Assembly: GCA_928212115.1 (NCBI GenBank)
Contig: CAKMRJ010005523.1
Location: 248,682,451-248,746,450 of the forward strand
Direction of reading: 5' to 3'
DNA: 64,000 nt
Origin: Lactuca virosa
Taxonomy: Eukaryota > Streptophyta > Magnoliopsida > Asterales > Asteraceae
A program made the translations under genes and the position numbers. A model generated the notes under the pieces. That model saw nothing but the letters and a program-made list of their open reading frames with translations, did not search any database and was not told the DNA's origin. Below, in pieces: positions 23,754 through 35,641 of the stretch (positions within the stretch are counted from its first letter, which is position 1; each line of letters begins with the position of its first letter).

Positions 23754-24480
23754 TGTCACACCCCAAAACCGAGAATGACGGAATACGTTCTGGGGTGGAG
23801 GACGTCATGTCAAGTATCACAACATATGCAGTATAGCAATCAAAGTACAACAACCATTGCATTAATAGTAATACTTTTACATAGATTACATTTCATAGTA
23901 ACATCAAAGTAAATAAAGAGAATAACATAGATGCAGCTTGGTACTAGGCTGACTTCACATAAGCTCCCAGGATGTACCTTTCTATCGGTGACCTGAGAAT
24001 ACAAGTTATTTTGAAAGTGAGTATCAGCATTTTTATAATGCTGGTGAGTTCATAAGTATTTAATGACATTAGTATAAATACACATTTTTATTCAAAATAA
24101 ACCCATGAAAGATGGTGGTTTAGAATCTACAGAGTATTACAATTCTTTCCAGAAAATCCTATATTTTCTAACTGAAAGCAGTCTTCTACCAAGACCCAAT
24201 TGTTTTATGTTTAAGGAGTAATTTCCCCCAAAAGTACTATCATTATCAAAATATAGTTTTTACTTTAAAGGAGTTGTGAGAAAAGCCTCAAGTAAAAATA
24301 ATAAGGGGAAATCATATTTTTCCTCAGCAGGAACACTGCTGGCTAAAAGTAAATAAAACCTAGACTCCAGGCGAGAAGCCTCGCAAAGCTTAAAGGTAAA
24401 TAAATCATAGACTTCAGGCGGGACGCCTTGCAAAGTCCAAAAATAAGTAAAAACATAGACTCCAGGAGGGTATTGAAAGG

Positions 24481-24780
24481 ACAATACGCCTGGCTCAGTC
24501 TAAGACAAAGAAACACAGACTCCAGACAATATCAAATGAACGATACAGTCTAGCAAAGTCTAAAACAAAGAAACACAGACTCCAGACAGTATCAAATGAA
24601 CGATATAGTCTAGCAAAGTCTAAAACAAAGAAACACAGACTCCAGACAGTATCAAATGAACGATATAGTCTAGCAAACTCTAAAACAAAGAAACCCAGAC
24701 TCCAGACAGTATCAAATGAACGATACAGTCTACCAAAGTCTAAAACAATGTAAAACATAGACTCCAGGAGGGTATCGAAT
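24481..24780 (-). repeat. 60-bp tandem repeat in Y2 3' LTR
   Basis: The unit containing CAGACTCCAGACAGTATCAA repeats with an exact 60-bp period, about four times, with diverged flanking units. A multiple of three again creates a false repetitive ORF (24495-24851 minus). The 5' LTR has the same number of core copies. Confidence 0.9.
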
Positions 24781-25287
24781 GGACAATACGCCTGGCTCAG
24801 TCTAAATAAAAGGATGAACAAAAGGGTGAATGTGAACTCGTATGTAACCATGCTGATTGACGATCGAATCCTTGATGACCCTCCAGGTCATACGTAGTAT
24901 TATGTGACATATGTCACCCATGGGCCTTACCGGCTCAGACTGTAGCTAGCAGTCAGGATGCGGGAGTGTCTGTACCGTATAGATCTATACACATGATGTC
25001 CGCTCTCCCTCCAGGAGACTCTGGTTACACGTCGATGGCGCTTGGAAGCGGCGTATCGAGAAATAGTACGTCACATTCTATTTAAAGTAATATAGTAATA
25101 GTATAGACTCACGAATGAACTGACTCTTGTGGAATTCTTCATACTAGAAAGAGTAAATAGAATCTCCTAACTATTCCTATAATAGTTAATAATGTATTGG
25201 GAATATGAATCATGGAAGGATGCCTTTGCTACCCAAATGAAATGAACTGGCTGATGGAAACCTTTATGACTATATATGTACACATGA

Positions 25288-25408
25288 TATATAACTAATA
25301 ATGAAACGACCTTCGGACGGATAACTGTTACCCTTAAACCACATCCAAACAAGGAAAAGAAATTTCGGCGGGGTAGCCTTCCTAAGTCCTTTAAACATTA
25401 CTTATATA
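25288..25408 (-). repeat. Foldback module in Y2 3' LTR
   Basis: Arms ATATATAACTAATAATGAAA and TTTAAACATTACTTATATA. Core ACATCCAAACAAGGAAAAGA at 25341-25360. Confidence 0.62.
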
Positions 25409-26243
25409 ACTATACATATACAGGCATGCATTTTAACGATATAAAAGCACAAAAGAAACTTTGGTAAAACCTTTGGAAAACTTTATAAATAAGAACTTAT
25501 GACTTGATGTCAGTTTATAAAACAAGCTTTGGGAACCTTTGGAAAATCTTTGAAAAACCTTTGGAAAACTCTTGATAATCTAAAAGAGAAATTCATACTT
25601 TAAACAAGATTTGAAAACGAGATTCGAAAACCTTTTGCTGGATGAAGCAGTTTAACATATAGAAATCCATTTGCTATACAGTTATTAATCACATGTGATT
25701 GATATAATAACTCTATAGTTCAACTTGTATTCCCCCCCCCCATAAAAGCATTTAAAATCATTTAAAAGGTTAATTCAGGGGTATGAAGTCACATGACGTG
25801 GGTGATTCGGATGAACGGATGGTATAGGATGCTATGTGTCAATTGAGGCCTTGAACACACACTCGGATCCTATTTAACAAGTAGTGATACATTTAAGTAT
25901 CTAATTAGTCATTTAATAACTAATTAAGCAAGTAAGGATGTCCTACTACATGTAAACACTTTGCTACAAGTGCTAGGAGTATCAAGGGTTGCATATAAGG
26001 AGAGTACGGACTCACATTGGAGTTTACTCTTCAAATGATGGCGCTTAGGGGTGTTTACGGTTTCTGGACCATAACCCCCATGAGTTTATGGCCTTAAACT
26101 CATGGGAAGGGTGTCATTGGGTGTTCAAAGGTCCTAAACCACTCAAGGTATTATGCTAGACTCGAATCAAGGGCTTAGGAAGTGATTGGGGCTTGAAATG
26201 GACACTTTATGGAGTTTACGGTCCTTGGACCACTCCCTTGGGA

Positions 26244-26730
26244 GTTTACGGCCGTAAACACATGAGTTTACGGTCGTAAACTCATGTTTGTCCATTTTTC
26301 TTGTGCTTTGGTGGTTCTATCTCATGCACGCAAGGTTCTAGTCACTTATACAAGCATTGGAAGGTGTTAAGGGTACTTAAACACCTTTAGAAGGTGTTTA
26401 CGGTTTTGGGAGACCTTCCCAAACCGTAAACTCATGTTTGTCCCTTCATTTCATGTTCTTGGGGTTCTTAGATCATTCGTGCAAGTTTCTAGGTCATTAG
26501 CCAAGCATTGGAAGGCATTAGGGGCATCTAACACTTCTTGGAGGTGTTTACGGTTTTGGGATGAATTCCCCAAACCGTAAACTCATATGAACATGGGGAA
26601 GAGATGATTTTCGAGTGCTAAACTCATCAAGGAAGGGATCTATGCCAGTTGTCAAGGCTTAGAATGAACCAAGGCACACTTTGGCACCCATTTTAGGGTT
26701 TACGGTCCAAGAACTCCTTGGACTGTAAAC
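26244..26730 (-). promoter_or_regulatory. Y2 3' LTR palindrome and hairpin array
   Basis: Perfect GTTTACGGCCGTAAAC at 26244-26259. A 26-bp palindrome with one mismatch at 26261-26286. Three longer hairpins built on the same arms: 26396-26431 (15-bp stem, one bulge), 26546-26582, and 26698-26730 (14-bp stem, one mismatch, 5-nt loop). The TATA box (minus, GTATAAATA) is at 26920-26928; the palindrome next to it has decayed to GTTTGCGGTCATAAAC. Confidence 0.72.
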
Positions 26731-27176
26731 ACCTTGTTCTTGGTGTTCTTCAAGGTTTTGACATGTATTCTAAGCAAACAACTAGCTAAGAGAAGTATAC
26801 TTACATATAGGAAGCTTGAATGATCGATTTTGGCGGATTTTATGGGATGGATTTATGATACTTGAGAGAGAATTCTTGGGGTGGAAGTTGGAAAAATGAG
26901 AGAAAATGACTAAATGTCATATTTATACTCTCGGAGGTTTGCGGTCATAAACTCCGAGTTTATTCCCGTAAATTCCAAATTTTGGAGTTCCGCGACTTGC
27001 GTGATACACGGCAAACTCTAACTTATACTTCCTTTTTTTTTGGTTCGCTTGACGAATATTATTTAAAATATTCCAACGGGCTTAAATCCGGCCAAAAATA
27101 TTTTGGGATAAATTTGGCTAATTTTTGAAATGCTTAAACATGGAGATAAAACAAATGGAAATTTCGGGTTGTCACA

Positions 27177-27212
27177 TCATCCCCCCGTTAGAGGGAATTT
27201 CGTCTCGAAATT
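27177..27212 (-). other. PPT and pre-PPT hairpin of Y2
   Basis: On the minus strand: AATTTCG-AGA-CGAAATT (27212-27196), then CTAACGGGGGGATGA next to the LTR. Arms as in Y0, Y1, Y3 and Y4; only the spacer differs. Confidence 0.82.
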
Positions 27213-27239
27213 AGAGTTTAGGCAAGGAAGTAGACATGA

Positions 27240-27530
27240 ACAACCGAGTAAGGAGATGGGGTACTTCCTATTCGGTTGGTCCTCGTGCTCCTAAGTGAAC
27301 TCCGGTCTTCGCTTGGCGTTCCAGCGAACCTTCACTAACGGGACGCGGATTCGGTTCGTTCGCTTGACCTCTCGGTCCATGATTTCCTACCGGTTCTTCT
27401 ACGAATTTGTGGCTCTCAATGGTTTCTATCACGACGAGTGGGATTTTACAAGTCACGTCGGACAAACACCTTGTCCATGCTGGAGACGTGAATAGACTAG
27501 GGTGGAATTTATGGAATTCCAAAAGTAGTC
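27240..27530 (-). pseudogene. pol: Y2 pol fragment: integrase C-terminal region
   Basis: The minus strand resembles the chromodomain-type end of Y3 (46940-47210): segments like IMDREV, RIPLVKV and WNAKRGPEF are recognisable in broken frames. Substitutions and indels prevent translation through it. Confidence 0.72.
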
Positions 27531-28921
27531 GAGATATGACGAGGGTTGGACTAATTCTTATAAAGAATCTTGGATGGTCCTAAGCTCTCGGAAGGATAGA
27601 GCTTTTCAGTACTTAGAACATAAGGTACTTCTATGGTGAGATCATCACTGGTGTGATCGCCATTTTGAAGTTTCAAGAGTTCTCCTTTACTGAGGGCGTA
27701 GTTCCCGGGTTGGTCCTTAGAAGGCTCAGGTCGTCTTCGGACTCGTATTTCTTACTGATTGGCTTTCGGAGGTTTTCTGGATCATCAGATGTATTGGCTA
27801 CACGCTGGCATCTATTGGTTACGGCACATCCATCTCGATTCAGTGCAAAAATGGACTTGCACTTCTGACTCTCAAGGTGTTCCTATCGGAAACTCTCAAG
27901 GTCAGTGAGATAGGGTTTTACCTGACGATGTTTAGAAAGTTTTAGATTTTCATCATCGTCTAACAGATGCTTTCACAGTATGATTCCTAACTGGAAAGAA
28001 TCATGCTCTTACTCGCTTCGCTGATTCAGGGATACCAGTCTCTGATCAGGGCTAACTTAGCCTTTAGAGATTTTCTGAAGTGTTGGACTATTTCAGGAGG
28101 TGGTTCTACTATCTCTTTTAGGGATAGTATTCTTTGGAACACCGAGTAGCCCAACTAATCTCTAAGACATGCTCTTTTCTCTAAGGTGTCGGCTCCTTCC
28201 AGTTTGTGGGGAAATGCGTGTTCTTGTATAACCCATCGATTAACACCCAAACTGGTGTCAAGTCTACGACCTCTTTATGATCTGGGTTATAAGGTTTAAC
28301 GCAACATACCACTTTACTTTATTCAAGTATTCTGGGTTGCAGTTGCGATCATGTGGCTCCTAGGGTCCTAGTATTAACTTTGGAGAATGCAGTCTATCGT
28401 CTACGGGGCGACGGTGACTTTTCTCGCACGAGGAGGTGGTGTGTCCTAGGCACTACTCGTCTGTAACTGGATGGACGAAGTGCCTGAGTAGTTCGAGTAT
28501 CCTTTGCAACTACTCTTTCGGTGTTTCTGAGTTTTCTCGATCTAGATTAAATCTAGAGAGTATGGGGTTCCGTCACCCGGAACTTCTAATTTCTTTATCC
28601 ATTCTTCTCAGAGTTTAACCTATCACAGCTTCCAGGTTTTTCCGGGATCTCTGCTGAGATGCTTAATTCGTGGGTTTAAGCGTGAATGGATGGTCGTAGT
28701 CAATGTTTGACTCCTACGACTTGAGTTACTTTTCCTAACTGAGGGTGCTAGCTACTATATTGACTTAACCGGGATGACAACAAATTTCGAATTTGTGGTC
28801 ATTTCAGTAGCTCAACCCGCAGTGGTTCTCTTGACTCCAGCTCCTATTCTATGGAATAGGATGAAGAGTTTTACTACAGGTTCACGGTAGACCTCATACT
28901 CGGCTTAATCACTAATACTTG
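27531..28921 (-). pseudogene. pol: Y2 decayed pol body
   Basis: Mostly unreadable. The part at about 28600-28860 aligns by eye with Y3 48313-48570 (end of RNase H and linker to integrase), which shows this is an ancient pol. The rest has the expected position but no clear motif. No frame longer than ~70 codons has sense content. Confidence 0.6.
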
Positions 28922-29074
28922 GTGTATGCAAATCGTATATAATTGAGATCAGCGGGATGTTCAGTTTTGTGGCCCCACCCCAAACCCACAACCCAACGAG
29001 GAACAGGGAGTAGGGAGGAAGCACACATCTTAAATCTTTTCGATCTGAATTATATACCACTCTAATGCATATAC
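28922..29074 (-). repeat. Foldback module, Y2 internal copy 1 (within decayed pol)
   Basis: Outer arms GTGTATGCA and TGCATATAC; middle arms GTATATAATTGAGATC and GATCTGAATTATATAC; inner GC-rich arms TGTGGCCCCACCCC and GGGAGTAGGGAGGAAGCACA. Core CACAACCCAACGAGGAACAG at 28987-29006. Confidence 0.75.
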
Positions 29075-29661
29075 TCAGTAGTAGTATGTTAATCCCATGA
29101 GTTCTTTCTCTTGATTCACGAACCGGGCTGTGTGGTGCTAAGGGTCTTTCCGGGGGGATCTAGTGAGTAGGCTTCGGGTGGTTGTTGTCTTTTGGGATAC
29201 CTGCAGTGTCTTTCACTTCGGGTTCTATCTGTCTAAGGAGGGGTTGGTTAACAGTGCGCGGTACCCTTCTCCTGGGTACTTCGGAAGGTTTGGATAAGAG
29301 AGACGACTGACGGTTCGCATTAGGTTTTCTTATTAGGTTCGGAAGAACCTTTATCTAACGCATAGGATATGGTGAAAGTTCTCTTTACACAACACCAGGA
29401 ATTTTCACATGGTTGCACTAAGTCGAACCATGATTGACGGAAATGTCGTATCTAACATCGACATGATATGGAATGAAGATCGATAGGACCATGTGCTGAA
29501 CGGGCACACAAGTTCTTGGCGTCTCGGGTTTCATCCATGGTATTACTATCGCGAATACTTGGACCGATAGAATCGACGCGGAACTCTAGGGGGTCCCGAT
29601 GTTTCAGAATAATGTACTTTTCATGAATGGATTTCTCACGAGGCCTCTCTATAATCGCCTA
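29075..29661. other. Unassigned Y2 internal sequence
   Basis: Expected to hold decayed RT and protease by position. No motif or frame recognised by reading alone. Confidence 0.35.
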
Positions 29662-29811
29662 GTATACACCAGTCATGTATAATGAAGGTTAAAAGGACTG
29701 TTGACTGAGCGACTCTGCCCTAAATCCACAACCAAACGAGGAACAGGAAATAAGGCAGCATCACTCACTCGAGGTGTATAAATCTTGATTATACATGGCC
29801 TTAACGTATAT
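29662..29811 (-). repeat. Foldback module, Y2 internal copy 2 (just after gag)
   Basis: Outer arms CATGTATAAT (29674-29683) and ATTATACATG (29788-29797). Inner arms GACTGAGCGACTCTGCCCTA and TAAGGCAGCATCACTCACTC. Core CACAACCAAACGAGGAACAG at 29727-29746. Confidence 0.75.
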
Positions 29812-29999
29812 ATCGAGCCATTATAGCTTTACCTGATGGATTTTAAATTTTACAACAGTGCTGCGACTTTCGCCTTAACGCGAGAGTAATTACAATTAGA
29901 ATTTATCATTTAATGTATTCGGTTAACTACTCGGGATTGAGAGAGAGACGTACCAAAAATTCTACCGGGTTCTTTGATGCTTCTCCCTAGGCATTAGGG

Positions 30000-30593
30000 T
30001 TAGACTCCTCCTGCGCCCTTGTCACTTCTTTCAGTTGGGCAGTCCCTCTTGAAGTGTCCAATTTCACCACATAGGTGGCACACTGGACTGGTCCCCACAT
30101 TGGTGGTTGATGTAATGAACTCAACCGGGGTTCTACAGACGCGAGCGGTATGCCCCTTCATGTTGCACCTAACACAAAAGAGTTCTCGGTAGATACCATG
30201 GTGATGGTAGCTGCACTTGCTGCAACGGGGGAGGCTTCCTAGGTATGGTTTTCCTGAAGTCGGGACGGAAGGGTTGATAGGGGTATTGACTGCCTCAGCT
30301 CGTTGCTCTTTGGAAGGTCCTTGAGCCGAGGTACTTCCCTCCTCGTTCTTGAACTTTCTCTTCAGTGGATTTGGTTGGGGTTCTTGGGTAGCTGGGTACA
30401 CGGGTATTGGTTGCTGTTGTCCATTACTTCGATCGGAAATCCCGATAGGGCTCCTGCTAACATTGGCGTTGTTAGCATTTAGGTGAGCCATGACAGCTGC
30501 TACGGCTGCTGAGACTGCAGCTTGAAACGTAGCTTCATCGAATAGGAGAGTCGGTTTCTTGCAAGCGGGTTGGTTACGTTTCTTCGGAGGCAT
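30000..30593 (-). CDS. gag: Y2 gag-like ORF lacking capsid core, three zinc motifs
   Basis: I chose the inner ATG (30593) because MPPKKRNQPACKK matches the usual chromovirus gag start; the frame is open further upstream. The product is 197 residues: N-terminal FQAAVSAAVAAVMAHL, a Pro/Lys-rich linker (NPLKRKFKNEEG), then CSKCSYHHHGIYRELFC, CVRCNMKGHTARVC and CHLCGEIGHFKRDC. The last two are perfect CCHC knuckles. As in Y1, the capsid domain between the N-terminus and the knuckles is missing, yet the linkers of the two elements differ. The ORF is open and its knuckles are intact inside an element whose pol is ruined. It may bind its own RNA and enter particles of an autonomous relative (inference). 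Confidence 0.72.
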   Translation of the reverse strand: MPPKKRNQPACKKPTLLFDEATFQAAVSAAVAAVMAHLNANNANVSRSPIGISDRSNGQQQPIPVYPATQEPQPNPLKRKFKNEEGSTSAQGPSKEQRAEAVNTPINPSVPTSGKPYLGSLPRCSKCSYHHHGIYRELFCVRCNMKGHTARVCRTPVEFITSTTNVGTSPVCHLCGEIGHFKRDCPTERSDKGAGGV

Positions 30594-31510
30594 GGTTCTT
30601 CCTACACGAAAAGGAACACAAGTCGATGAGAGAAGATGGTTAACTATAGACTTATCTATCCTTACTATAATAGGCATAAATTTTTCCCGCGCCTCGGATT
30701 ATGGTTATCTGAGTGTCGACCTACATCCCTATGATGCAGTCCGGGTAAAAAGGTAGGAGTAAGCGTATCGGAAAGCCATAAGATAAGAGTCGTTCCTACT
30801 AAGTTATCCTCATACTAGAGAGGTTCACATTCCAGTTCAGAGAAGATTCGAGGACAGTTCGAAACGAAGATCACGGAAGAAAAGGCTCACAAGGACTTAT
30901 GGCTAAACACTCTCAATCGAGGTTTTGAGATCCGATTTATTCGTATCACTTGCGACGGGAAAAGGCGATTTACCTAACACATAGTGTGAGTAGTGTAATC
31001 ACTAACTCACTAAATTGTATTATTTTACGGATGTATTAGCGTGGCGATAACGAGGAAAAGACACTTCTCGGGTTCCATGAATTGGCTCCCTCTGTCCACC
31101 TCTTATCCTTGACTGGAAATCGGCGTTGGTTTTCTTCGGGTACTTACCTAAGGTTCTCTTCTCTTGTAGACATATTGAATTTCTACTCCGTCTTACTTCC
31201 GACTATAACTCTGAGTGTCATCACTTCAGGATGGATGAGTGGGATCTCGGAAGTTCAGGCGAATTCCCACCGATGTCCCTAAAAGGTATAGGCACTTGGT
31301 GGTTTCAATAGTCTCGTCCTGGTTCATTTATTTCCGAACTGGAAATCTTCTCAATGAACCTCTTCTGGGTCTGAATCAGCTCTTCTGTCGAACACTGAAG
31401 TGGATAAGGTTCTCTAAAGGGTTTCGTGCGAGAATGGAAATGTCTAAAGAATCCTAAAAGATTATTAAACATTTCACTTGGTGATCCATATCGAGTCCTG
31501 CTATTATTAT
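30594..31510. other. Y2 leader between foldback and gag
   Basis: It sits where Y4 and Y1 carry the extra ORF. Only a short minus-strand frame (31305-31523) is open and it has no recognisable similarity to the extra ORF. I treat the region as decayed or lost ORF sequence. Confidence 0.4.
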
Positions 31511-31670
31511 AGAGTGTACACAAATTATATATGAATTAGATCTGATAGGCCTTCGAATATGTGATACTACTCTATATCTACATCCAAACAAGGAAAAGGA
31601 AGTAGAGCGAAACCACACATTCTCAGACTATGAGATCCTCACTATATATAACCTTAGAAGTATACACTCT
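31511..31670 (-). repeat. Foldback module, Y2 leader copy
   Basis: Outer arms AGAGTGTACAC and GTATACACTCT; middle arms TTATATATGAATTAGATCT and GATCCTCACTATATATAA; inner arms ACTCTATATCT and GGAAGTAGAGC. Core CATCCAAACAAGGAAAAG at 31581-31598. It lies ~530-690 nt after the PBS, close to the position of the Y4 leader copy. Confidence 0.75.
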
Positions 31671-32202
31671 GTAATCATAGGTCTATCAATAGGGATCTCT
31701 TCAGTTTTCACGCAAGGTTATCTATGGTTCCTAAAATACCCCTATGGTATTTTAATTACTTGCTTGATTCTTTACTTCTGAATATGCTTCTGGGATTAAT
31801 GTAAAGCTTTCAGTATCATAAAATACTCCTATAGTATTTTAAACTTTATGTTTGGCTCTAGCATTCCTATTTGGTAAGTTTCAGACCTGTTGCAACACCA
31901 CCATCACTCCCAAGCACACGTTCATCGCATCTCGAATAAATATAGTTGATCAGGTTATATTTATTCCAGCTTACGATTACATAACTGCCCAGATTTGACG
32001 GTAATGGTCAACATCCAAAGACTTTTATTCTTGTTCTTCTTGTGATACTTTGTTCGGGTGCTTAGATTCTGGATGTTCTTATACTTTTGTAAAATATGGT
32101 TATATTTTAAAGTATAATTCTTGGTCAGAGTGTTTTATCCCAAATGTATTTATAGGTTGTATATCTTTTATGATTAGATATACTGAGCTCACTATAAACA
32201 AT

Positions 32203-32214
32203 GCTCTGATACCA
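32203..32214 (-). other. Primer binding site of Y2
   Basis: TGGTATCAGAGC on the minus strand, perfect complement to plant initiator tRNA-Met 3' end, 3 nt inside the 5' LTR. Confidence 0.93.
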
Positions 32215-32217
32215 ATC

Positions 32218-35200
32218 TGTCACACCCCAAAACCAAGAACGGCGGAATACGTTCTGGGGTGGAGGACGTCATGTCAAGTATCACAACATATGCAGTATAG
32301 CAATCAAAGTACAACAACCATTGCATTAATAGTAATAATTTTACATAGATTACATTTCATAGTAACATCAAAGTAAATACAGAGAATAACATAGATGCAG
32401 CTTGGTACTAGGCTGACTTCACATAAGCTCCCAGGATGTACCTGTCTATCGGTGACCTGAGAATACAAGTTATTTTGAAAGCGAGTATCAACATTTTTAT
32501 AATGCTGGTGAGTTCATAAGTATTTAATGACATTAGTATAAATACACATTTTTATTCAAAATAACCCCATGAAAGATGGTGGTTTAGAATCTACAGAGTA
32601 TTAGAATTCTTTCCAGAAAATCCTATATTTTCTAACTGAAAGCAGTCTTCTACCAAGACCCAATTGTTTTATGTTTAAGGAGTAATTTCCCCCAAAAGTA
32701 CTATCATTATCAAAATATAGTTTTTACTTTAAAGGAGTTGTGAGAAAAGCCTCAAGTAAAAATAATAAGGGGAAATCATATTTTTCCTCAGCAAGAACAC
32801 TGCTGGCTAAAAGTAAATAAAACCTAGACTCCAGGCGAGACGCCTTGCAAAGCTTAAAGGTAAATAAATCATAGACTTCAGGCGGGACGCCTTGCAAAGT
32901 CTAAAAATAAGTAAAAACATAGACTCCAGGAGGGTATTGAAAGGACAATACGCCTGGCTCAGTCTAAGACAAAGAAACACAGACTCCAGACAGTATCAAA
33001 TTAACGATACAGTCTGGCAAAGTCTAAAACAAAGAAACACAGACTCCAGACAGTATCAAATGAACGATATAGTCTAGCAAAGTCTAAAACAAAGAAACAC
33101 AGACTCCAGACAGTATCAAATGAACGATATAGTCTAGCAAACTCTAAAACAAAGAAACCCAGACTCCAGACAATATCAAATGAACGATACAGTCTACCAA
33201 AGTCTAAAACAATGTAAAACATAGACTCCAGGAGGGTATCGAATGGACAATACGCCTGGCTCAGTCTAAATAAAAGGATGAACAAAAGGGTGAATGTGAA
33301 CTCGTATGTAACCATGCTGATTGACGATCGAATCCTTGATGACCCTCCAGGTCATACGTAGTATTATGTGACATATGTCACCCATGGGCCTTACCAGCTC
33401 AGACTGTAGCTAGCAGTCAGGATGCGGGAGTGTCTGTCCCGTATAGATCTATACACATGATGTCCGCTCTCCCTCCAGGAGACTCTGGTTACACGTCGAT
33501 GGAGCTTGGAAGCGGCGTATCGAGAAATAGTACGTCACATTCTATTTAAAGTAATATAGTAATAGTATAGACTCACGAATGAACTGACTCTTGTGGAATT
33601 CTTCAGACTAGAAAGAGTAAATAGAATCTCCTAACTATTCCTATAATAGTTAATAATGTATTGGGAATATGAATCATGGAAGGATGCCTTTGCTACCCAA
33701 ACGAAATGAACTGGCTGATGGAAACCTTTATGACTATATATGTACACATGATATATAACTAATAATGAAACGACCTTCGGACGGATAACCGTTACCCTTA
33801 AACCACATCCAAACAAGGAAAAGAAATTTTGGTGGGGTAGCCTTCCTAAGTCCTTTAAACATTACTTATACAACTATACATATGTAGGCATGCATTTTAA
33901 CGATATAAAAGCACAAAAGAAACTTTGGTAAAACCTTTGGAAAACTTTATAAATAAGAACTTATGACTTGATGTCAGTTTATAAAACAAGCTTTGGGAAC
34001 CTTTGGAAAATCTTTGAAAAACCTTTGGAAAACTCTTGATAATCTAAAAGATAAATTCATACTTTAAACAAGATTTGAAAACGAGATTCGAAAACCTTTT
34101 GCTGGATGAAGCAGTTTAACATATAGAAATCCATTTGCTATACAATTATTAATCACATGTGATTGATATAATAACTCTATAGTTCAACTTGTATTCCCCC
34201 CCCCCCATAAAAGCATTTAAAATCATTTAAAAGGTTAATTCAGGGGTATGAACTCACATGACGTGGGTGATTCGGATGAACGGATGGTATAGGATGCTAT
34301 GTGTCAATTGAGGCCTTGAACACACACTCGGATCCTATTTAACAAGTAGTGATACATTTAAGTATCTAATTAGTCATTTAATAACTAATTAAGCAAGTAA
34401 GGATGTCCTACTACATGTAAACACTTTGCTACAAGTGCTAGGAGTATCAAGGGTTGCATATAAGGAGAGTACATACTCACATTGGAGTTTACTCTTCAAA
34501 TGATGGCGCTTAGGGGTGTTTACGGTTTCTGGACCATAACCCCCATGAGTTTATGGCCGTAAACTCATGGGAAGGGTGTCATTGGGTGTTCAAAGGTCCT
34601 AAACCACTCAAGGAATTATGCTAGACTCGAATCAAGGGCTTAGGAAGTGATTCGGGCTTGAAATGGACACTTTATGGAGTTTACGGTCCTTGGACCACTC
34701 CCTTGGGAGTTTACGGCCGTAAACACATGAGTTTACGGTCGTAAACTCATGTTTGTCCATTTTTCTTGTGCTTTGGTGGTTCTATCTCATGCACGCAAGG
34801 TTCTAGTCACTTATACAAGCATTGGAAGGTGTTAAGGGCACTTAAACACCTTTAGAAGGTGTTTACGGTTTTGGGAGACCTTCCCAAACCGTAAACTCAT
34901 GTTTGTCCCTTCATTTCATGTTCTTGGGGTTCTTAGATCATTCGTGCAAGTGTCTAGGTCATTAGCCAAGCATTGGAAGGCATTAGGGGCATCTAAACAC
35001 CTCTTGGAGGTGTTTACGGTTTTGGGATGAACTCCCCAAACCGTAAACTCATATGAACATGGGGAGGAGATGATTTTCGAGTGCTAAACTCATCAAGGAA
35101 GGGATCTATGCTAGTTGTCAAGGCTTGGAATGAACCAAGGCAGACATTGGCACCCATTTTAGGGTTTATGGTGCAAGAACGCCTTGGACTGTAAACACCT

Positions 35201-35641
35201 TGTTCTTGGTGTTCATCAAGGTTTTGACCTGTATTCTAAGCAAACAACTAGCTAAGAGAAGTATACTTACATATAGGAAGCTTGAATGATCGATTTTGGC
35301 GGATTTGACGGGATGGATTTATGATACTTGAGAGAGAATTCTTGGGGTGGAAGTTGGAAAAATGAGAGAAAATGACTAAGTGTCATATTTATACTCTCGG
35401 GGGTTTGCGGTCATAAACTCCGAGTTTATTCCCGTAAATTCCAAATTTTAGAGTTCCGCGACTTGCGTGATACACGGCAAACTCTAACTTATACTTCCTT
35501 ATTTTTGGTTCGCTTGACGAATATTATTTAAAATATTCCAACGGGCTTAAATCCGGCCAAAAATATTTTGGGATAAATTTGGCTAATTTTTGAAATGCTT
35601 AAACACGGAGATAAAAGAAATGGAAATTTCGGGTTGTCACA
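32218..35641 (-). repeat. 5' LTR of Y2
   Basis: A 3424-bp LTR paired with 23754-27176. It contains the 60-bp tandem repeat (about 32940-33240), foldback (33750-33872, core ACATCCAAACAAGGAAAAGA), a run of 11 C (34196-34206), hairpin array (34540-35200) and TATA. Intron-like boundaries on the minus strand: CAT|GTGAGTTCATA at 34257 and CTTGTATTCTCAG|GTC at 32457. Confidence 0.93.

Larger units (their letters stand above)
23754..27176 (-). repeat. 3' LTR of Y2
   Basis: A 3423-bp LTR, TGTCACACCCC to GGGTTGTCACA. It is related to Y1 LTRs by the TTTACGGCCGTAAA palindromes, C-run (10 C near 25732-25741) and AATCACATGTGATT palindrome, but carries a different tandem repeat. The donor-like site here reads GTGACT, so it is altered compared with the 5' copy (GTGAGT). 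Confidence 0.93.
23754..35641 (-). mobile_element. Chromovirus Y2, minus, complete but non-autonomous
   Basis: An 11,888-bp element flanked by CTCCC duplications. LTRs of 3423 and 3424 bp, PBS (32214-32203), leader, a short gag-like ORF (30593-30000), a heavily decayed pol (28921-27240) and PPT. It is the innermost and latest insertion of the left nest. The LTRs differ by eye at about 8 of the first 330 positions and less elsewhere, far less than the damage in its pol. So the coding decay predates this insertion, and the element moved using proteins supplied by others. Confidence 0.93.

Noticed and set aside
24495..24851. 118-codon repetitive hydrophobic ORF (also 33001-33315)
   Set aside because: Product of the 60-bp LTR repeat; no start context or conserved function.
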